A DNA stretch of 35,085 bases from Clostridia bacterium DTU030 (lineage in GTDB: Bacteria; Bacillota; DTU030). How positions within the stretch are numbered: position 1 is the stretch's first letter; each line of letters opens with the position of its first letter. The position numbers and the translations under genes are program-made. The stretch covers positions 352-35,436 of the forward strand of contig LFSN01000020.1 in NCBI GenBank assembly GCA_001513125.1, written 5' to 3'. Positions 15,799-24,023 of the stretch are shown piece by piece. The notes under the pieces were generated by a model. The model was not told the origin of the DNA, did not search any database, and saw nothing but the letters and a program-made list of their open reading frames with translations.

Positions 15799-16521
15799 TT
15801 GCATATAGATGTTTTCCCCACCGCTGGCGGGGCCGATCAGGAAGCCTTGGCCGGCAAGACCGTCCTCATCATCGACGTCCTCCGGGCCACCAGCACCATC
15901 ACCACCGCCCTGGCCAACGGGGCAGCCGCGGTGCTCTCGGTCCTGACCATTGACGCAGCCAGGGAGGCGGCAGCCTGCCTCCCCCCGGGGACCTTCCTTT
16001 TGGGTGGCGAACGGAAGGCCCTGAAAATACCCGGTTTCGACCTGGACAATTCCCCCCGGCAGTACACCAGAGAAGCAGTAGCCGGGAAAACCATTGTCAT
16101 GACCACCACCAACGGAACGGTAGCCATTAAGAAGGCCCTCCCCGCCGCAAAGCTGCTCATTGCCTCCTTCCTCAATGCCCGGGCAGTGGCCCGGGAGGCC
16201 TGGCAGAGGGGGACCGATATTTATCTCCTCTGCGCCGGCACCCGCAACCGCTTCTCCCTCGACGATGCCGCCTGTGCCGGCATGCTTGTCAATTACCTGC
16301 AGGAGATGGAGCCCCAGGCCCGCCTGGGGGATCTGGCCTTTACCCTCCGGCAGCTCTACCTGTCCCACCAGGAGGACCTCCCCCACCTCATCTCCCATGC
16401 CTCCCACTACCAGCGCCTGGTGGACCTGGGCCTGGAGGCCGACATCGCCTACTGCCTTCAGCAGGATATCTACCATGTTGTCCCCTGGTTGGATAAAGAG
16501 CAAAATTTAATTGTTCTATAA
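15799..16521 (+). CDS. comB: ComB family 2-phosphosulfolactate phosphatase-like protein
   Basis: Archaeal ComB removes phosphate from 2-phosphosulfolactate in coenzyme M synthesis; bacterial relatives are common where coenzyme M is unknown, so the true substrate here is open. The 240 residues match the family length. DVLRATSTITTALANGA near residue 24 and MTTTNGTVAIKKA near residue 100 are family motifs, as is LLCAGTRNRFSLDDAACAG. The start is TTG at 15799 with AAAGGAGG at 15783-15790; the open frame extends upstream into repeat DNA. No other coenzyme M gene is nearby. A truncated family A copy begins directly after the stop. Confidence 0.88.
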   Translation: MHIDVFPTAGGADQEALAGKTVLIIDVLRATSTITTALANGAAAVLSVLTIDAAREAAACLPPGTFLLGGERKALKIPGFDLDNSPRQYTREAVAGKTIVMTTTNGTVAIKKALPAAKLLIASFLNARAVAREAWQRGTDIYLLCAGTRNRFSLDDAACAGMLVNYLQEMEPQARLGDLAFTLRQLYLSHQEDLPHLISHASHYQRLVDLGLEADIAYCLQQDIYHVVPWLDKEQNLIVL

Positions 16522-16610
16522 CTGCTCAGACATGGTGTCGCTGATTTTCCCCACTCGCCTGCCCTCTATTATCCTGTGTGTTAATGCTGTTTTCGGGGTA
16601 CTTCCGGCAC
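16522..16610 (+). repeat. Family A element, right half, abutting the comB stop
   Basis: Starts CTGCTCAGACATGGTGTCGCTG, equals the right half of the 23.6-kb copy through GTTTTCGGGGTACTTCCGGCAC, and lacks the whole left half. The junction lies immediately after the comB stop, so the insertion or a later deletion ended at the gene edge. Confidence 0.62.
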
Positions 16611-16643
16611 CAGACACCCGGCTACTGGCTACTCACTATCGTA

Positions 16644-16688
16644 AAAATGGGGACAGTCTCCCTATCCAAAGGAGACAGTCCCCATTTT
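16644..16688. terminator. Long hairpin between convergent comB and pckA
   Basis: AAAATGGGGACAGTCTCC (16644-16661) pairs with GGAGACAGTCCCCATTTT (16671-16688) with a single A-A mismatch. A/T runs at both ends mean it can act as a terminator on both strands. The GGGGACAG core is shared with other intergenic hairpins in the window, so it may be a repeat that was recruited as a terminator. Confidence 0.65.
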
Positions 16689-16705
16689 CTGGCACGACCA
16701 ATCCT

Positions 16706-18241
16706 CTATTCCTTTTCCACAACCTTTAAAATCTCCGGCTTTAACCCGGGAAACTGGGCCAGCCACTGGCGCCGTTCCTGGCGGAGTTTTTCCACCAGAG
16801 CCTCATATTCGGCCGGTTCGTAGTACTGGCGGGGAACATATTTGGACATGTCCACCCCCGGCACCTCTGTCGCCACCAGGTAGCCCCAGTCGGGGTCCTG
16901 CTCCCACTTGATGCCCCCTTTGGCCAGGCCCTTCATGATCGCGGTGGTCACAGGAATGGTTATCTTTTCCCCGGAGCTGCCGTCCTTTGCCCCTACACTA
17001 CCGGTATTGACCAGGTAGCACTCCATGTCGGGGTTGGCCTGCAGGATCTCCAGGAAGCGGTTCCCCTCTTCGGCCTCGGGGCCGATGAGGAAGGGGTTGG
17101 TCCCTACCTCCCGCTTGGATTGCCCGGCTTTGGTCGGATCTCCGGCCGAGGTCTCAATGGACTCACCCAGCATGAAGTAGGCCGCCGCCTGGACCGGATC
17201 CAACTTGGCTACCGGGGGCACGATATCGTTCCGCCTGGTAATGAATATCACCCGGTGGGCCTTGGGCAAATCAATTATCTCGTCGGTCCCTTCCACCTCG
17301 GAGCGGGGCACAACCCCCCGGCCGTTGGAAGTCAGATCCACATTGTCGAAATCGACGGTACCATCTTCATAGACCATCACGTTTTCCAGGCAGGCCATGG
17401 GTCCCGTGGCCGCCTTGTAGAGGACCCGCTGGCCCTCATCTAAACCCTCGGTCTTGATGAAAAAGCCGTTTTCCGTACCGTGGCAGAAGCCCTTCCGGTC
17501 CATGAGGACAACATCGTCCTGCCGGATGATGATCCCCTCTTCTCCGGTCAGGTCATGATCGTGGATGGTCAGGGTTGTTTTTCCGGTGCCGCTCAGCCCG
17601 AACATAATGAAGCCCAGCTCTTCCAGTTCCCCCGCCTCGGTCCTAACCCGGAGGACCTTGCTCCCGGCGTGGAAACCTAAGCCCCCTGCTTCTACCTTAA
17701 AGCGGTACATGGCCTGGCGCAAAAAGGACTTCTTGGCTTCGCCAAAATAATCTGTACCCAGAATATAGGTAACGCCCTCCTGGGGGTAAACCAGGATGAT
17801 CCGCTCCGGCCACTGGGGAACGTAGATGCTGACAAAGTCGGGCTCCTCCTCTACCGGGGCAGGGAAGAGGGTGTAGTACCACATATGGGCCAGGCGGGCA
17901 TATTCCTTGGTGACATAGAGGCGGCAGTGGTAGGTGGCGGGAGGAGTGAGGCCCATCTGCCGGTCTACCTGGATCAGCTCCTGATCTTCCAGATAGCGGT
18001 GGACCTCATCAATAATCTTATCGGCCTCCCGGCTGGGAAGGGACTGCTGCCTGACGCCCAGGGGAAGGTCATCGGCGACAATGTAAGTATTCTTGGCACT
18101 CCGGTTCCGCACCTTTGTAACATAAGAGGGGCTCCCGTAAATGGTGGTTTTCTCATGGTGGCGGGCCAATTCCCTTAGTTCCTGCCCCTCCAGACCTTTC
18201 AGGATATTGCGAGCTCTGATCTGCCTGTTCCCTGGCAACAT
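16706..18241 (-). CDS. pckA: Phosphoenolpyruvate carboxykinase (ATP), divergent subfamily
   Basis: Interconverts oxaloacetate and PEP with ATP/ADP. The 511-residue protein has the kinase-1a loop GLSGTGKTTL near residue 215 and RQDDVVLMDRKGF as the metal-binding kinase-2 stretch. RRNDIVPPVAKLDPVQAAAYFMLGES replaces the usual LPPVSKLT region, and the canonical GPYGVGKR and ITEP words are absent (NTGSVGAKDGSSGEK is found instead). It is therefore an outlying branch of the ATP-type family. ATG at 18241 follows AAAGGAGG. With aspartase and malic enzyme nearby it completes a C4/C3 interchange set. Direction in the cell is not visible. Confidence 0.88.
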   Translation of the reverse strand: MLPGNRQIRARNILKGLEGQELRELARHHEKTTIYGSPSYVTKVRNRSAKNTYIVADDLPLGVRQQSLPSREADKIIDEVHRYLEDQELIQVDRQMGLTPPATYHCRLYVTKEYARLAHMWYYTLFPAPVEEEPDFVSIYVPQWPERIILVYPQEGVTYILGTDYFGEAKKSFLRQAMYRFKVEAGGLGFHAGSKVLRVRTEAGELEELGFIMFGLSGTGKTTLTIHDHDLTGEEGIIIRQDDVVLMDRKGFCHGTENGFFIKTEGLDEGQRVLYKAATGPMACLENVMVYEDGTVDFDNVDLTSNGRGVVPRSEVEGTDEIIDLPKAHRVIFITRRNDIVPPVAKLDPVQAAAYFMLGESIETSAGDPTKAGQSKREVGTNPFLIGPEAEEGNRFLEILQANPDMECYLVNTGSVGAKDGSSGEKITIPVTTAIMKGLAKGGIKWEQDPDWGYLVATEVPGVDMSKYVPRQYYEPAEYEALVEKLRQERRQWLAQFPGLKPEILKVVEKE

Positions 18242-18335
18242 AGAATAACCTCCTTTTTCTGGTGTGAAGATTAGTTCAACCCCACGACCAAAATTGAATA
18301 AATGTTCGTTACCTTATTATAACCGCATACCACTT

Positions 18336-18364
18336 ATTATAGCTATCTGTCTATATTCTGTAAA
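18336..18364 (-). promoter_or_regulatory. pckA promoter
   Basis: On the minus strand: -35 TTTACA (18359-18364), 17-base spacer, perfect -10 TATAAT (18336-18341). A second TATAAT lies closer to the gene without a good -35. The untranslated leader would be about 90 bases. Confidence 0.6.
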
Positions 18365-18514
18365 CACCCCGGAGCAAAAGAAAATGGGTACACCACCTGC
18401 GGCCGGAAAAAGGTCGGACCAAGAAGGAAAAAACCCCTTACCGGGGATAAGGCTCTTCTTTCCCTGCCAAACTAGGGATGTAGGGGCCTATCTTTAAGCA
18501 GGGGGGAGCTTACA

Positions 18515-18988
18515 GTGCGAAAAACAGTGCTCTTCTTTCTAGCCGCCGCCCTCATCCTGGGAGGTATTTACCTCTACCAAGGATTTGACCGGGAACGGGG
18601 CGGCCAATGGTCCGCCCCCGGAGAAGGGCGGACAAAAATTAACCGGGAGGGCGATGTGGAAGCAATTGTAACCTTTCTTTCCGAAGACCAGGGCACTCCC
18701 CCGGAAGAACTGACCTTTAAGGTGGAACTGAAAAGCGAGGGTTATGACCTGTCCGATTACGATCCGGCAGAAACGGCCACCCTCACCAATGCCCGGGACG
18801 AAAAGCTGAGTACCGGTTTTTATTGGGAAGAAGAGGAGGCAGGAAAAAACTATCTGAAGGGCCTGCTCCGGGTCCCCAACAAACTCCCCGCTGGGACCCC
18901 CTTCTGGGAAAAAGAAATGAATTCCCTTACCCTGTTCCTGCGGGACCTGGGAAAAAGCAGGGTAAAGGAATTCCATTGGGTTTTCTAG
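18515..18988 (+). CDS. Membrane-anchored hypothetical protein
   Basis: A 157-residue protein I do not recognise. Residues 1-24 (RKTVLFFLAAALILGGIYLY) form an uncleaved-looking signal anchor; there is no lipobox cysteine. The rest is polar and acidic, with a beta-rich look (AIVTFLSEDQ, TFKVELKSEGYDLSDYD), probably one extracytoplasmic domain. The GTG start at 18515 follows GGGGGGAG. It stands alone on the plus strand; the convergent formyltransferase stop lies three bases beyond its own. Confidence 0.75.
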   Translation: MRKTVLFFLAAALILGGIYLYQGFDRERGGQWSAPGEGRTKINREGDVEAIVTFLSEDQGTPPEELTFKVELKSEGYDLSDYDPAETATLTNARDEKLSTGFYWEEEEAGKNYLKGLLRVPNKLPAGTPFWEKEMNSLTLFLRDLGKSRVKEFHWVF

Positions 18989-18991
18989 CCC

Positions 18992-19912
18992 TTATCCCAA
19001 CACTTCCCCCGGCGCCAGCTTGAGGATATCTACCAGTTCGGGAGCCGGGATCTTTTTGGTGCCGGGATACTGGACCCGCTCCACCTGCAGGGCGCCCTCC
19101 CCGGCCTGGACCACAAAGCCCCGGGGGTTGACAGCCACAATGGTCCCGGGTTTCTGGCCTGCAGAAGCTGCTTCTTCCACCGGGCGGGCCGCCCAGATCT
19201 TCAGCTTTTCCCCCCGCAGGTTGGTAACGGCTCCGGGGGCAGGATCGCCAGCCCGCACTACCCGGTAGAGCTCCTGGACCGGCCGGTTCCAATCCAGGCG
19301 CAGGTCCTCTTCGGTAATTAGGGGTTCATAGGTGGCCTGGGCATCGTCCTGGGGAATACGGGGGGCCTTCCCCTCCCGGATTAAAGCCACGGCCCGGGCA
19401 ATGAGCTTTACCCCCAGGGGATAGAGTTTTTGGAAATAAAGGGTTTTGACACTTTCATCGGGGTCGATGGGGACCTTTTCCTGGAGAATGATATCACCGG
19501 TATCGATGCCGGCATCGATATAATGGATGGTAACCCCCGTTTCCTTGTCCCCCTGGAGGATGGCCCAGTTCATGGCGCTGCCGCCCCGGTGCCTGGGCAG
19601 GAGGGAAGGGTGATAGTTGATCCCACCCAGGGGGGCCAGGTCAATGAGGGACTGGGGAACGATCCAGGTGACATAGGCCAGGCACATTAAATCGGGTTTG
19701 CGCTGGACAACCCAGTCGGCAACCTCCTGAATCCTGAGGCTGCTGGTCGTAAACACCGGCAGGCCCAGTTCCTCGGCCTTGACAGCCACTGGATCAGGCA
19801 CTTCCCCTCTGCCTTTGCTGGTGATCACCCCAACTACTTCTTCCCCCTGTTCTACCAGGGCAGCCAGGGCATCACTGCCGAAGGCCGCCTGACCGATAAA
19901 AAGGATCCGCAT
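18992..19912 (-). CDS. Formyltransferase-fold protein (Fmt-like or 10-formyl-THF hydrolase-like)
   Basis: Belongs to the formyl-transferase family, with an N-terminal catalytic and a C-terminal FMT-like domain over 306 residues. The active-site triad is present as N99, H101 (GGINYHPSLLP) and D137 (DAGIDTGDI). The SLLPRHRGGSAMNWAI and EGKAPRIPQDDAQATYE stretches look more like the hydrolase domain of 10-formyl-THF dehydrogenase than classical Fmt, whose loop reads RGAAPIQWA. No def or other translation gene is adjacent, unlike usual fmt. ATG 19912 follows AAAGGAG; the longer frame to 19939 adds residues ahead of the conserved start. It may act on 10-formyl-THF, central in anaerobes, or formylate another acceptor. 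Confidence 0.8.
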   Translation of the reverse strand: MRILFIGQAAFGSDALAALVEQGEEVVGVITSKGRGEVPDPVAVKAEELGLPVFTTSSLRIQEVADWVVQRKPDLMCLAYVTWIVPQSLIDLAPLGGINYHPSLLPRHRGGSAMNWAILQGDKETGVTIHYIDAGIDTGDIILQEKVPIDPDESVKTLYFQKLYPLGVKLIARAVALIREGKAPRIPQDDAQATYEPLITEEDLRLDWNRPVQELYRVVRAGDPAPGAVTNLRGEKLKIWAARPVEEAASAGQKPGTIVAVNPRGFVVQAGEGALQVERVQYPGTKKIPAPELVDILKLAPGEVLG

Positions 19913-20175
19913 GGAAATTACCACTCCTTTCCCTCTCATCCTTCAGCCCTTTTGCTTTAGCCTGCCTCCCTCCCCGATTTATCCGACTTCTGCAGAGCCT
20001 GGGTGAAGGGAAACTGTCAAAGCTCTTTTTACAAGGAGGGTCCTGTTTTTTAATATTCTAGTATTGACTAAATATTCCTTCCACTCCAAAGAAACTTTAA
20101 TTTGCAACCCTGGCTGCCCTGATCTAAACTAAAGGGACAGGAATATTCCCGCTTCTGGGGGGGGAGGAAGAAGAT

Positions 20176-21153
20176 ATGAAACTGACAGCGGACCAGGAAG
20201 AGAGGGCTCGGAGACTGCACCGGCAGGCCCTGGTTTGGGACAGCCACTGTGACACCCTTATAGACATCGCAGCCGGTAGCCGGACCCTGGGGGAGAAAGG
20301 CAGCAGGGGCCACCTGGATCTGCCCCGGCTCCAGCAGGGAGGGGTGAAGGTGCAGATCTTCGCCATTTATATCGATGCACCCCCCTATCTGCGCCGGACC
20401 CTGGAATTTATCAGCGCCTTTTACCGGGAATTGGAAGAGAACAGGGGGAAGCTGACCCTGGCTACCTCTATGGCGAAGATTGAGGAGGCCGCGGCCCAGG
20501 GAGAAGTGGCCGCCCTCCTCAGCATCGAAGGGGGAGAGGCCCTGGAGGGGGGACCGGCCATTTTGCCCTGCCTCTACCGGCTGGGGGTCCGGGCCCTGGG
20601 GCTGACCTGGAATAACCGGAACCAGCTGGCCGACGGCATCGCAGAAGCCCGGACCGGCGGGGGCCTCACCAGCCTGGGCCTGGAAACGGTAGCCGCAATG
20701 AACCGCCTGGGAATGGTAGTGGACGTCTCCCACCTCTCCCCCGCCGGCTTTTGGGATGTCCTGGAACACTCCCGCCACCCGGTCATCGCCTCCCATTCCA
20801 ACGCCCGGGGCCTCCACGACCACCCCCGCAACCTGGACGACGAGCAGATAAAGGCCCTGGCGGCTCGGGGAGGAGTAATAGGCATCAACTTTGCCCCCCA
20901 ATTCCTGGGCCCCGGGGCCAGGCTGGAGACGGTCCTGGATCATATCGATTACATAGCCCGGCTTGCCGGCTGTGACTGCATCGGTTTGGGTTCCGACTAT
21001 GACGGGATTGCCGCCACCCCCGGGGGCCTGGAGGATGTTTCCCGGCTGCCCAACATCACCAGGGGGCTGGTAGCCAGGGGTTATTCCGACTCAGATATCC
21101 TGAAGATCCTGGGGGGAAATTTTGCCCGGGTCTTTTCCCAGGTTATCGGCTAA
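20176..21153 (+). CDS. Membrane dipeptidase family (peptidase M19)
   Basis: A zinc enzyme of the renal dipeptidase family, likely splitting dipeptides including those with D-residues; in spore formers it can be cytoplasmic. The 325 residues carry WDSHCDT (about 21-27) for the first metal ligands, SIEGGEAL near residue 117 for the bridging glutamate, VDVSHLS and ASHSNARG for the two histidines, and GLGSDYDGI near the end. ATG at 20176 follows GGGGGGAGGAAG. No signal peptide is seen. It ends 20 bp before the convergent recD2; a hairpin covers the gap. Neighbours give no specific substrate clue. Confidence 0.92.
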   Translation: MKLTADQEERARRLHRQALVWDSHCDTLIDIAAGSRTLGEKGSRGHLDLPRLQQGGVKVQIFAIYIDAPPYLRRTLEFISAFYRELEENRGKLTLATSMAKIEEAAAQGEVAALLSIEGGEALEGGPAILPCLYRLGVRALGLTWNNRNQLADGIAEARTGGGLTSLGLETVAAMNRLGMVVDVSHLSPAGFWDVLEHSRHPVIASHSNARGLHDHPRNLDDEQIKALAARGGVIGINFAPQFLGPGARLETVLDHIDYIARLAGCDCIGLGSDYDGIAATPGGLEDVSRLPNITRGLVARGYSDSDILKILGGNFARVFSQVIG

Positions 21154-21155
21154 AA

Positions 21156-21189
21156 GGGGCAGCACCGGTCCTTTTACCAGTGCTGCCCC
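21156..21189. terminator. Terminator overlapping the recD2 stop
   Basis: GGGGCAGCAC (21156-21165) and GTGCTGCCCC (21180-21189) form a perfect 10-bp stem. On the minus strand it is followed by TTTT. The recD2 stop and last codons lie in the loop and arm, so the hairpin serves recD2 and perhaps the convergent dipeptidase. Confidence 0.75.
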
Positions 21190-23432
21190 AGGTCATCCCA
21201 ATCCCCTGGCTCTGTTTTCCCCTCCCCGCCCAGGGCCTGCAGCCTCTCCTTGAGGCGGGTGTAGCGCTGCTGGACGGTGTTGTTGCGGATGGCCCGGCGC
21301 AGGGCCCTCCTGCTCCCGATCAGGACCACCATCTTCTTTCCCCGGGTGACGGCCGTATAAAAGAGATTGCGCTGCAGCATGTACCAATGCTGGGTGCTCA
21401 GGGGAAAGAGGCAGAAGGCAAATTCCGAGCCCTGGGCCTTGTGGACCGTGACGGCATAGGCCAGGGTAAGTTCATCCAGCTCCGAACGGCGGTAGGCAAC
21501 GGTCTCCCCGTCGAATTCTACCAGAAGGGTATCCTCGGCCAGGTCCTCCGTCTCCCGGGCGAGGAGAATGTCGGTGATCCGGCCCATATTGCCGTTGAAT
21601 ACACCCTTGTCGTAATTGTTCTTGATGGCCATCACCTTGTCTCCGACCCGGAAGGTGGTCTTGCCCACCTGGTACTCCTTCTTCCCGGGAGCGGGAGGAT
21701 TCAGTTCCTCCTGCAGGACCCGGTTCAGGTTTTCCACCCCCAGGATATGGTTGTGCATGGGGGAAATGACCTGGACCTCCTCCAGGGGGAGGGATTCCAG
21801 GGCCCGCCTGACCAGGCGCCGGATGGCAGCCAGGGCCCTTTCCGGCTCTTCCTGGGACAGGAAGAGGAAGTCCCCCTGCTGGCCTCTGGTTTCTATCATC
21901 TGGCCCCGATTGATCCGGTGGGCGTTGAGGACAATTTGGGAAGCCCCGGCCTGGCGGAAGATGTGGGTCAGGCGCACGGTGGGAATGGTCCCGGCCGCAA
22001 TGATATCCCGGAGGACATGGCCCGGCCCCACGCTGGGCAGCTGGTCCACATCACCCACCAGGACGACCCGCATCCCTGCCGGCACCGCCTGGAAAAGATG
22101 ATAGGCCAGGGCCAGGTCAACCATGGAGAACTCGTCCACTACCAGGAGCTCCCCTTCCAGGGGTTTTTCTTCCCCCAGGGTAAACTCCCACCGGCCCTCC
22201 TCCCAGCGGAAGCCCAGGAGGCGGTGGATGGTTTTGGCCTCCAGGCCCGTCAATTCGCTGAGGCGTTTGGCCGCCCGCCCTGTGGGGGCGGCCAGGAGGA
22301 CCCGGGCCCTGGGTTCCACGGCCTGCAGGACCTGGATAATGCCGCTGACGATGGTGGATTTGCCCGTTCCCGGCCCCCCTGTGACAATGAGGAGGCCCTT
22401 CTGCAGGGCCTGGAAAAGGACCTGAATCTGCTGGGGAGCCAGGGTCAGGTCCAGGTCCCTTTCCACACCTGCCACCGCCTCCCGCACTTTGCTTTCATCG
22501 ATCTCGTAGCGGAGGCGGGCCAGTTTTGCCAGGCGGTCTGCCAGCCTGGTTTCCGCCTGAAAGAGGGAGGGCAGGTAGATCCCTTTCCCTTCCCGGATGA
22601 GTTCCCCCTTCCCCACCAGGGCATCAAGGGCAGCCGTCACTTCCTCCCCCTCTATAGGCTCCTCTATGTCGGGGGTATTCAAGAGCTTCAGGGCCCCTTC
22701 CAGCAGTTTTTCCTCGGGCAGGTAGGTGTGCCCCTGCTGGTAGCAGGCTTCGCTTAGAACATAGCTGAGACCGGCCTGGAGGCGGAAGGGATCATGGAGG
22801 AAGACCCCCAGCTGCCTGGCAATCCGGTCTGCGGTGGCAAAGCCCACGCCAAAGATGTCTTCCGTCAGACGGTAGGGGTTTTCCCGCACCACCTCCAGGG
22901 ACTCGTCCCCGTACTGGCGATAGATCTTCAGGGCCAGGTTGGGGCTGATGCCATGGGCCTGGAGAAAGACCATGACCCGTTCCAGCTCCCGGTTGGCCTC
23001 TACGGCCGCCGTGATCTTGGCCGCCGTCTTTTCGCCAATGCCGGGGACCTCCAGGAGGCGCTGGGGATATTGGGCGATGATATCCAGGGTCTCCTCACCG
23101 AAATGGTCCACCAGGCGGGCGGCAGTTTTCTCTCCCACCCCGGGGATTAGACCGCTGGCCAGATAGGCCTTGATCCCCTCCCGGCTGGTGGGCAGGATTT
23201 CCTGGCAGCTTTGGGCCTTGAACTGCTGGCCGTACTTGGGGTGGAGGGTCCACTGACCGCAAAAAGTGTAGCGCTGTCCCGGCAGAAGCTGGGGAAAGTG
23301 GCCGATGACCGTGACCCGCCCCGTTTCCGTGTCTACCCCGGCCACGGTATACAGGTTTCCTTCATCGCGAAAGTAGATTTTCTGCACTTCCCCTACCACT
23401 TCTGCCTCAAAGATTGTCCTCTGCTCCGCCAT
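21174..23432 (-). CDS. recD2: ATP-dependent RecD-like DNA helicase (RecD2)
   Basis: A superfamily 1B 5'-3' helicase of genomes without RecBCD, active in DNA repair. The 752 residues show tandem helix-hairpin-helix motifs (PGVGEKTAARL, PGIGEKTAAKI, about 95-145), Walker A GGPGTGKST near residue 352, VVDEFSMVDLAL and VLVGDVDQLPSVGPG for motifs II and III, and the C-terminal TVHKAQGSEF plus YTAVTRGKK for motifs V and VI. The N-terminal OB-like extension distinguishes it from RecD of RecBCD. ATG at 23432 follows GGGGAGGG. Stand-alone gene. Confidence 0.95.
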   Translation of the reverse strand: MAEQRTIFEAEVVGEVQKIYFRDEGNLYTVAGVDTETGRVTVIGHFPQLLPGQRYTFCGQWTLHPKYGQQFKAQSCQEILPTSREGIKAYLASGLIPGVGEKTAARLVDHFGEETLDIIAQYPQRLLEVPGIGEKTAAKITAAVEANRELERVMVFLQAHGISPNLALKIYRQYGDESLEVVRENPYRLTEDIFGVGFATADRIARQLGVFLHDPFRLQAGLSYVLSEACYQQGHTYLPEEKLLEGALKLLNTPDIEEPIEGEEVTAALDALVGKGELIREGKGIYLPSLFQAETRLADRLAKLARLRYEIDESKVREAVAGVERDLDLTLAPQQIQVLFQALQKGLLIVTGGPGTGKSTIVSGIIQVLQAVEPRARVLLAAPTGRAAKRLSELTGLEAKTIHRLLGFRWEEGRWEFTLGEEKPLEGELLVVDEFSMVDLALAYHLFQAVPAGMRVVLVGDVDQLPSVGPGHVLRDIIAAGTIPTVRLTHIFRQAGASQIVLNAHRINRGQMIETRGQQGDFLFLSQEEPERALAAIRRLVRRALESLPLEEVQVISPMHNHILGVENLNRVLQEELNPPAPGKKEYQVGKTTFRVGDKVMAIKNNYDKGVFNGNMGRITDILLARETEDLAEDTLLVEFDGETVAYRRSELDELTLAYAVTVHKAQGSEFAFCLFPLSTQHWYMLQRNLFYTAVTRGKKMVVLIGSRRALRRAIRNNTVQQRYTRLKERLQALGGEGKTEPGDWDDLGQHW

Positions 23433-23558
23433 CGTTGCAAACCCTCCCCGTCAACTACATTCCCCTGATGATTTCCCCACCCCCCGCCCCCTTTCCTTCC
23501 ACTTGATGCATATTCCCACTCTACTTCAAAAATAGCCCTTTGCCGTCTGCCATTGGAG

Positions 23559-23571
23559 GTTGGAAGTTGGA
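23559..23571 (+). repeat. GTTGGAA heptamer pair
   Basis: GTTGGAA followed by GTTGGAC, 42 bp before the family A element; the same words occur at 15149-15170 and 23917-23940. Confidence 0.4.
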
Positions 23572-23612
23572 CCCTGTCTCCCATCATTGAAGTAGATGTA
23601 ATCCGGTATTGG

Positions 23613-23792
23613 GTGCCGGAAGTACCCCTCCACAGCAGGAGACACACCAATCCACTGAACGAGCTCGGCTCCTTCGGGCAGCGACACAACTCGCCCCCTT
23701 CGGGGGCTCGGACATGGTGTCGCTGCTTTTCCTCACTCGCCTGCGCTCTCTTATCCTGTGTCTCAATGCTGTTTTCGGGGTACTTCCGGCAC
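23613..23792 (+). mobile_element. Family A element, complete 180-bp copy
   Basis: The ends GTGCCGGAAGTACCCC (23613-23628) and GGGGTACTTCCGGCAC (23777-23792) are 16-bp perfect inverted repeats; outer GTAATC/GATTAC (23598, 23808) suggests further pairing. The centre has GCAGCGACAC (23678-23687) pairing with GTGTCGCTGC (23717-23726) around GCCCCC-TTC-GGGGGC. The whole element can fold into one long hairpin. No reading frame of interest. The region 23433-24023 holds this element, two heptamer arrays and the hairpin below, and no gene. Confidence 0.75.
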
Positions 23793-23877
23793 TGGCCATC
23801 GAATACTGATTACTTACTACCACAACGGATACGTCCCTCATTGCAACCTTACTTCGCCGAAAACGCTGATTTAGGTT

Positions 23878-23969
23878 GGGCTGGCCACTTTGCAAAGCCG
23901 GCGACTGCCCTTGGAGGTTGGAAGTTGGAAATTAGAAGTTCGCGGAGCCGGCAGCAAAGTGGCCAGCCC
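23878..23969. repeat. Large inverted repeat, 16-bp perfect core arms
   Basis: GGGCTGGCCACTTTGC (23878-23893) and GCAAAGTGGCCAGCCC (23954-23969) are exact reverse complements. Imperfect pairing extends outward (GATTTAGGTT against CACTAAAATC) and inward (GCCGGC both sides). The loop holds a GTTGGAA heptamer array (23917-23940). It may be a third palindromic element or the terminator region of the hydroxyacid dehydrogenase gene. Confidence 0.65.
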
Positions 23970-24023
23970 ACTAAAATCGACTCTGCCAAAAGCCTTATCA
24001 GGAACCAGCATGGACACCTGCCA

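Noticed and set aside
23559-23940. Heptamer arrays considered as a CRISPR array
   Set aside because: Units are 7 bases with no spacers and no cas genes nearby.
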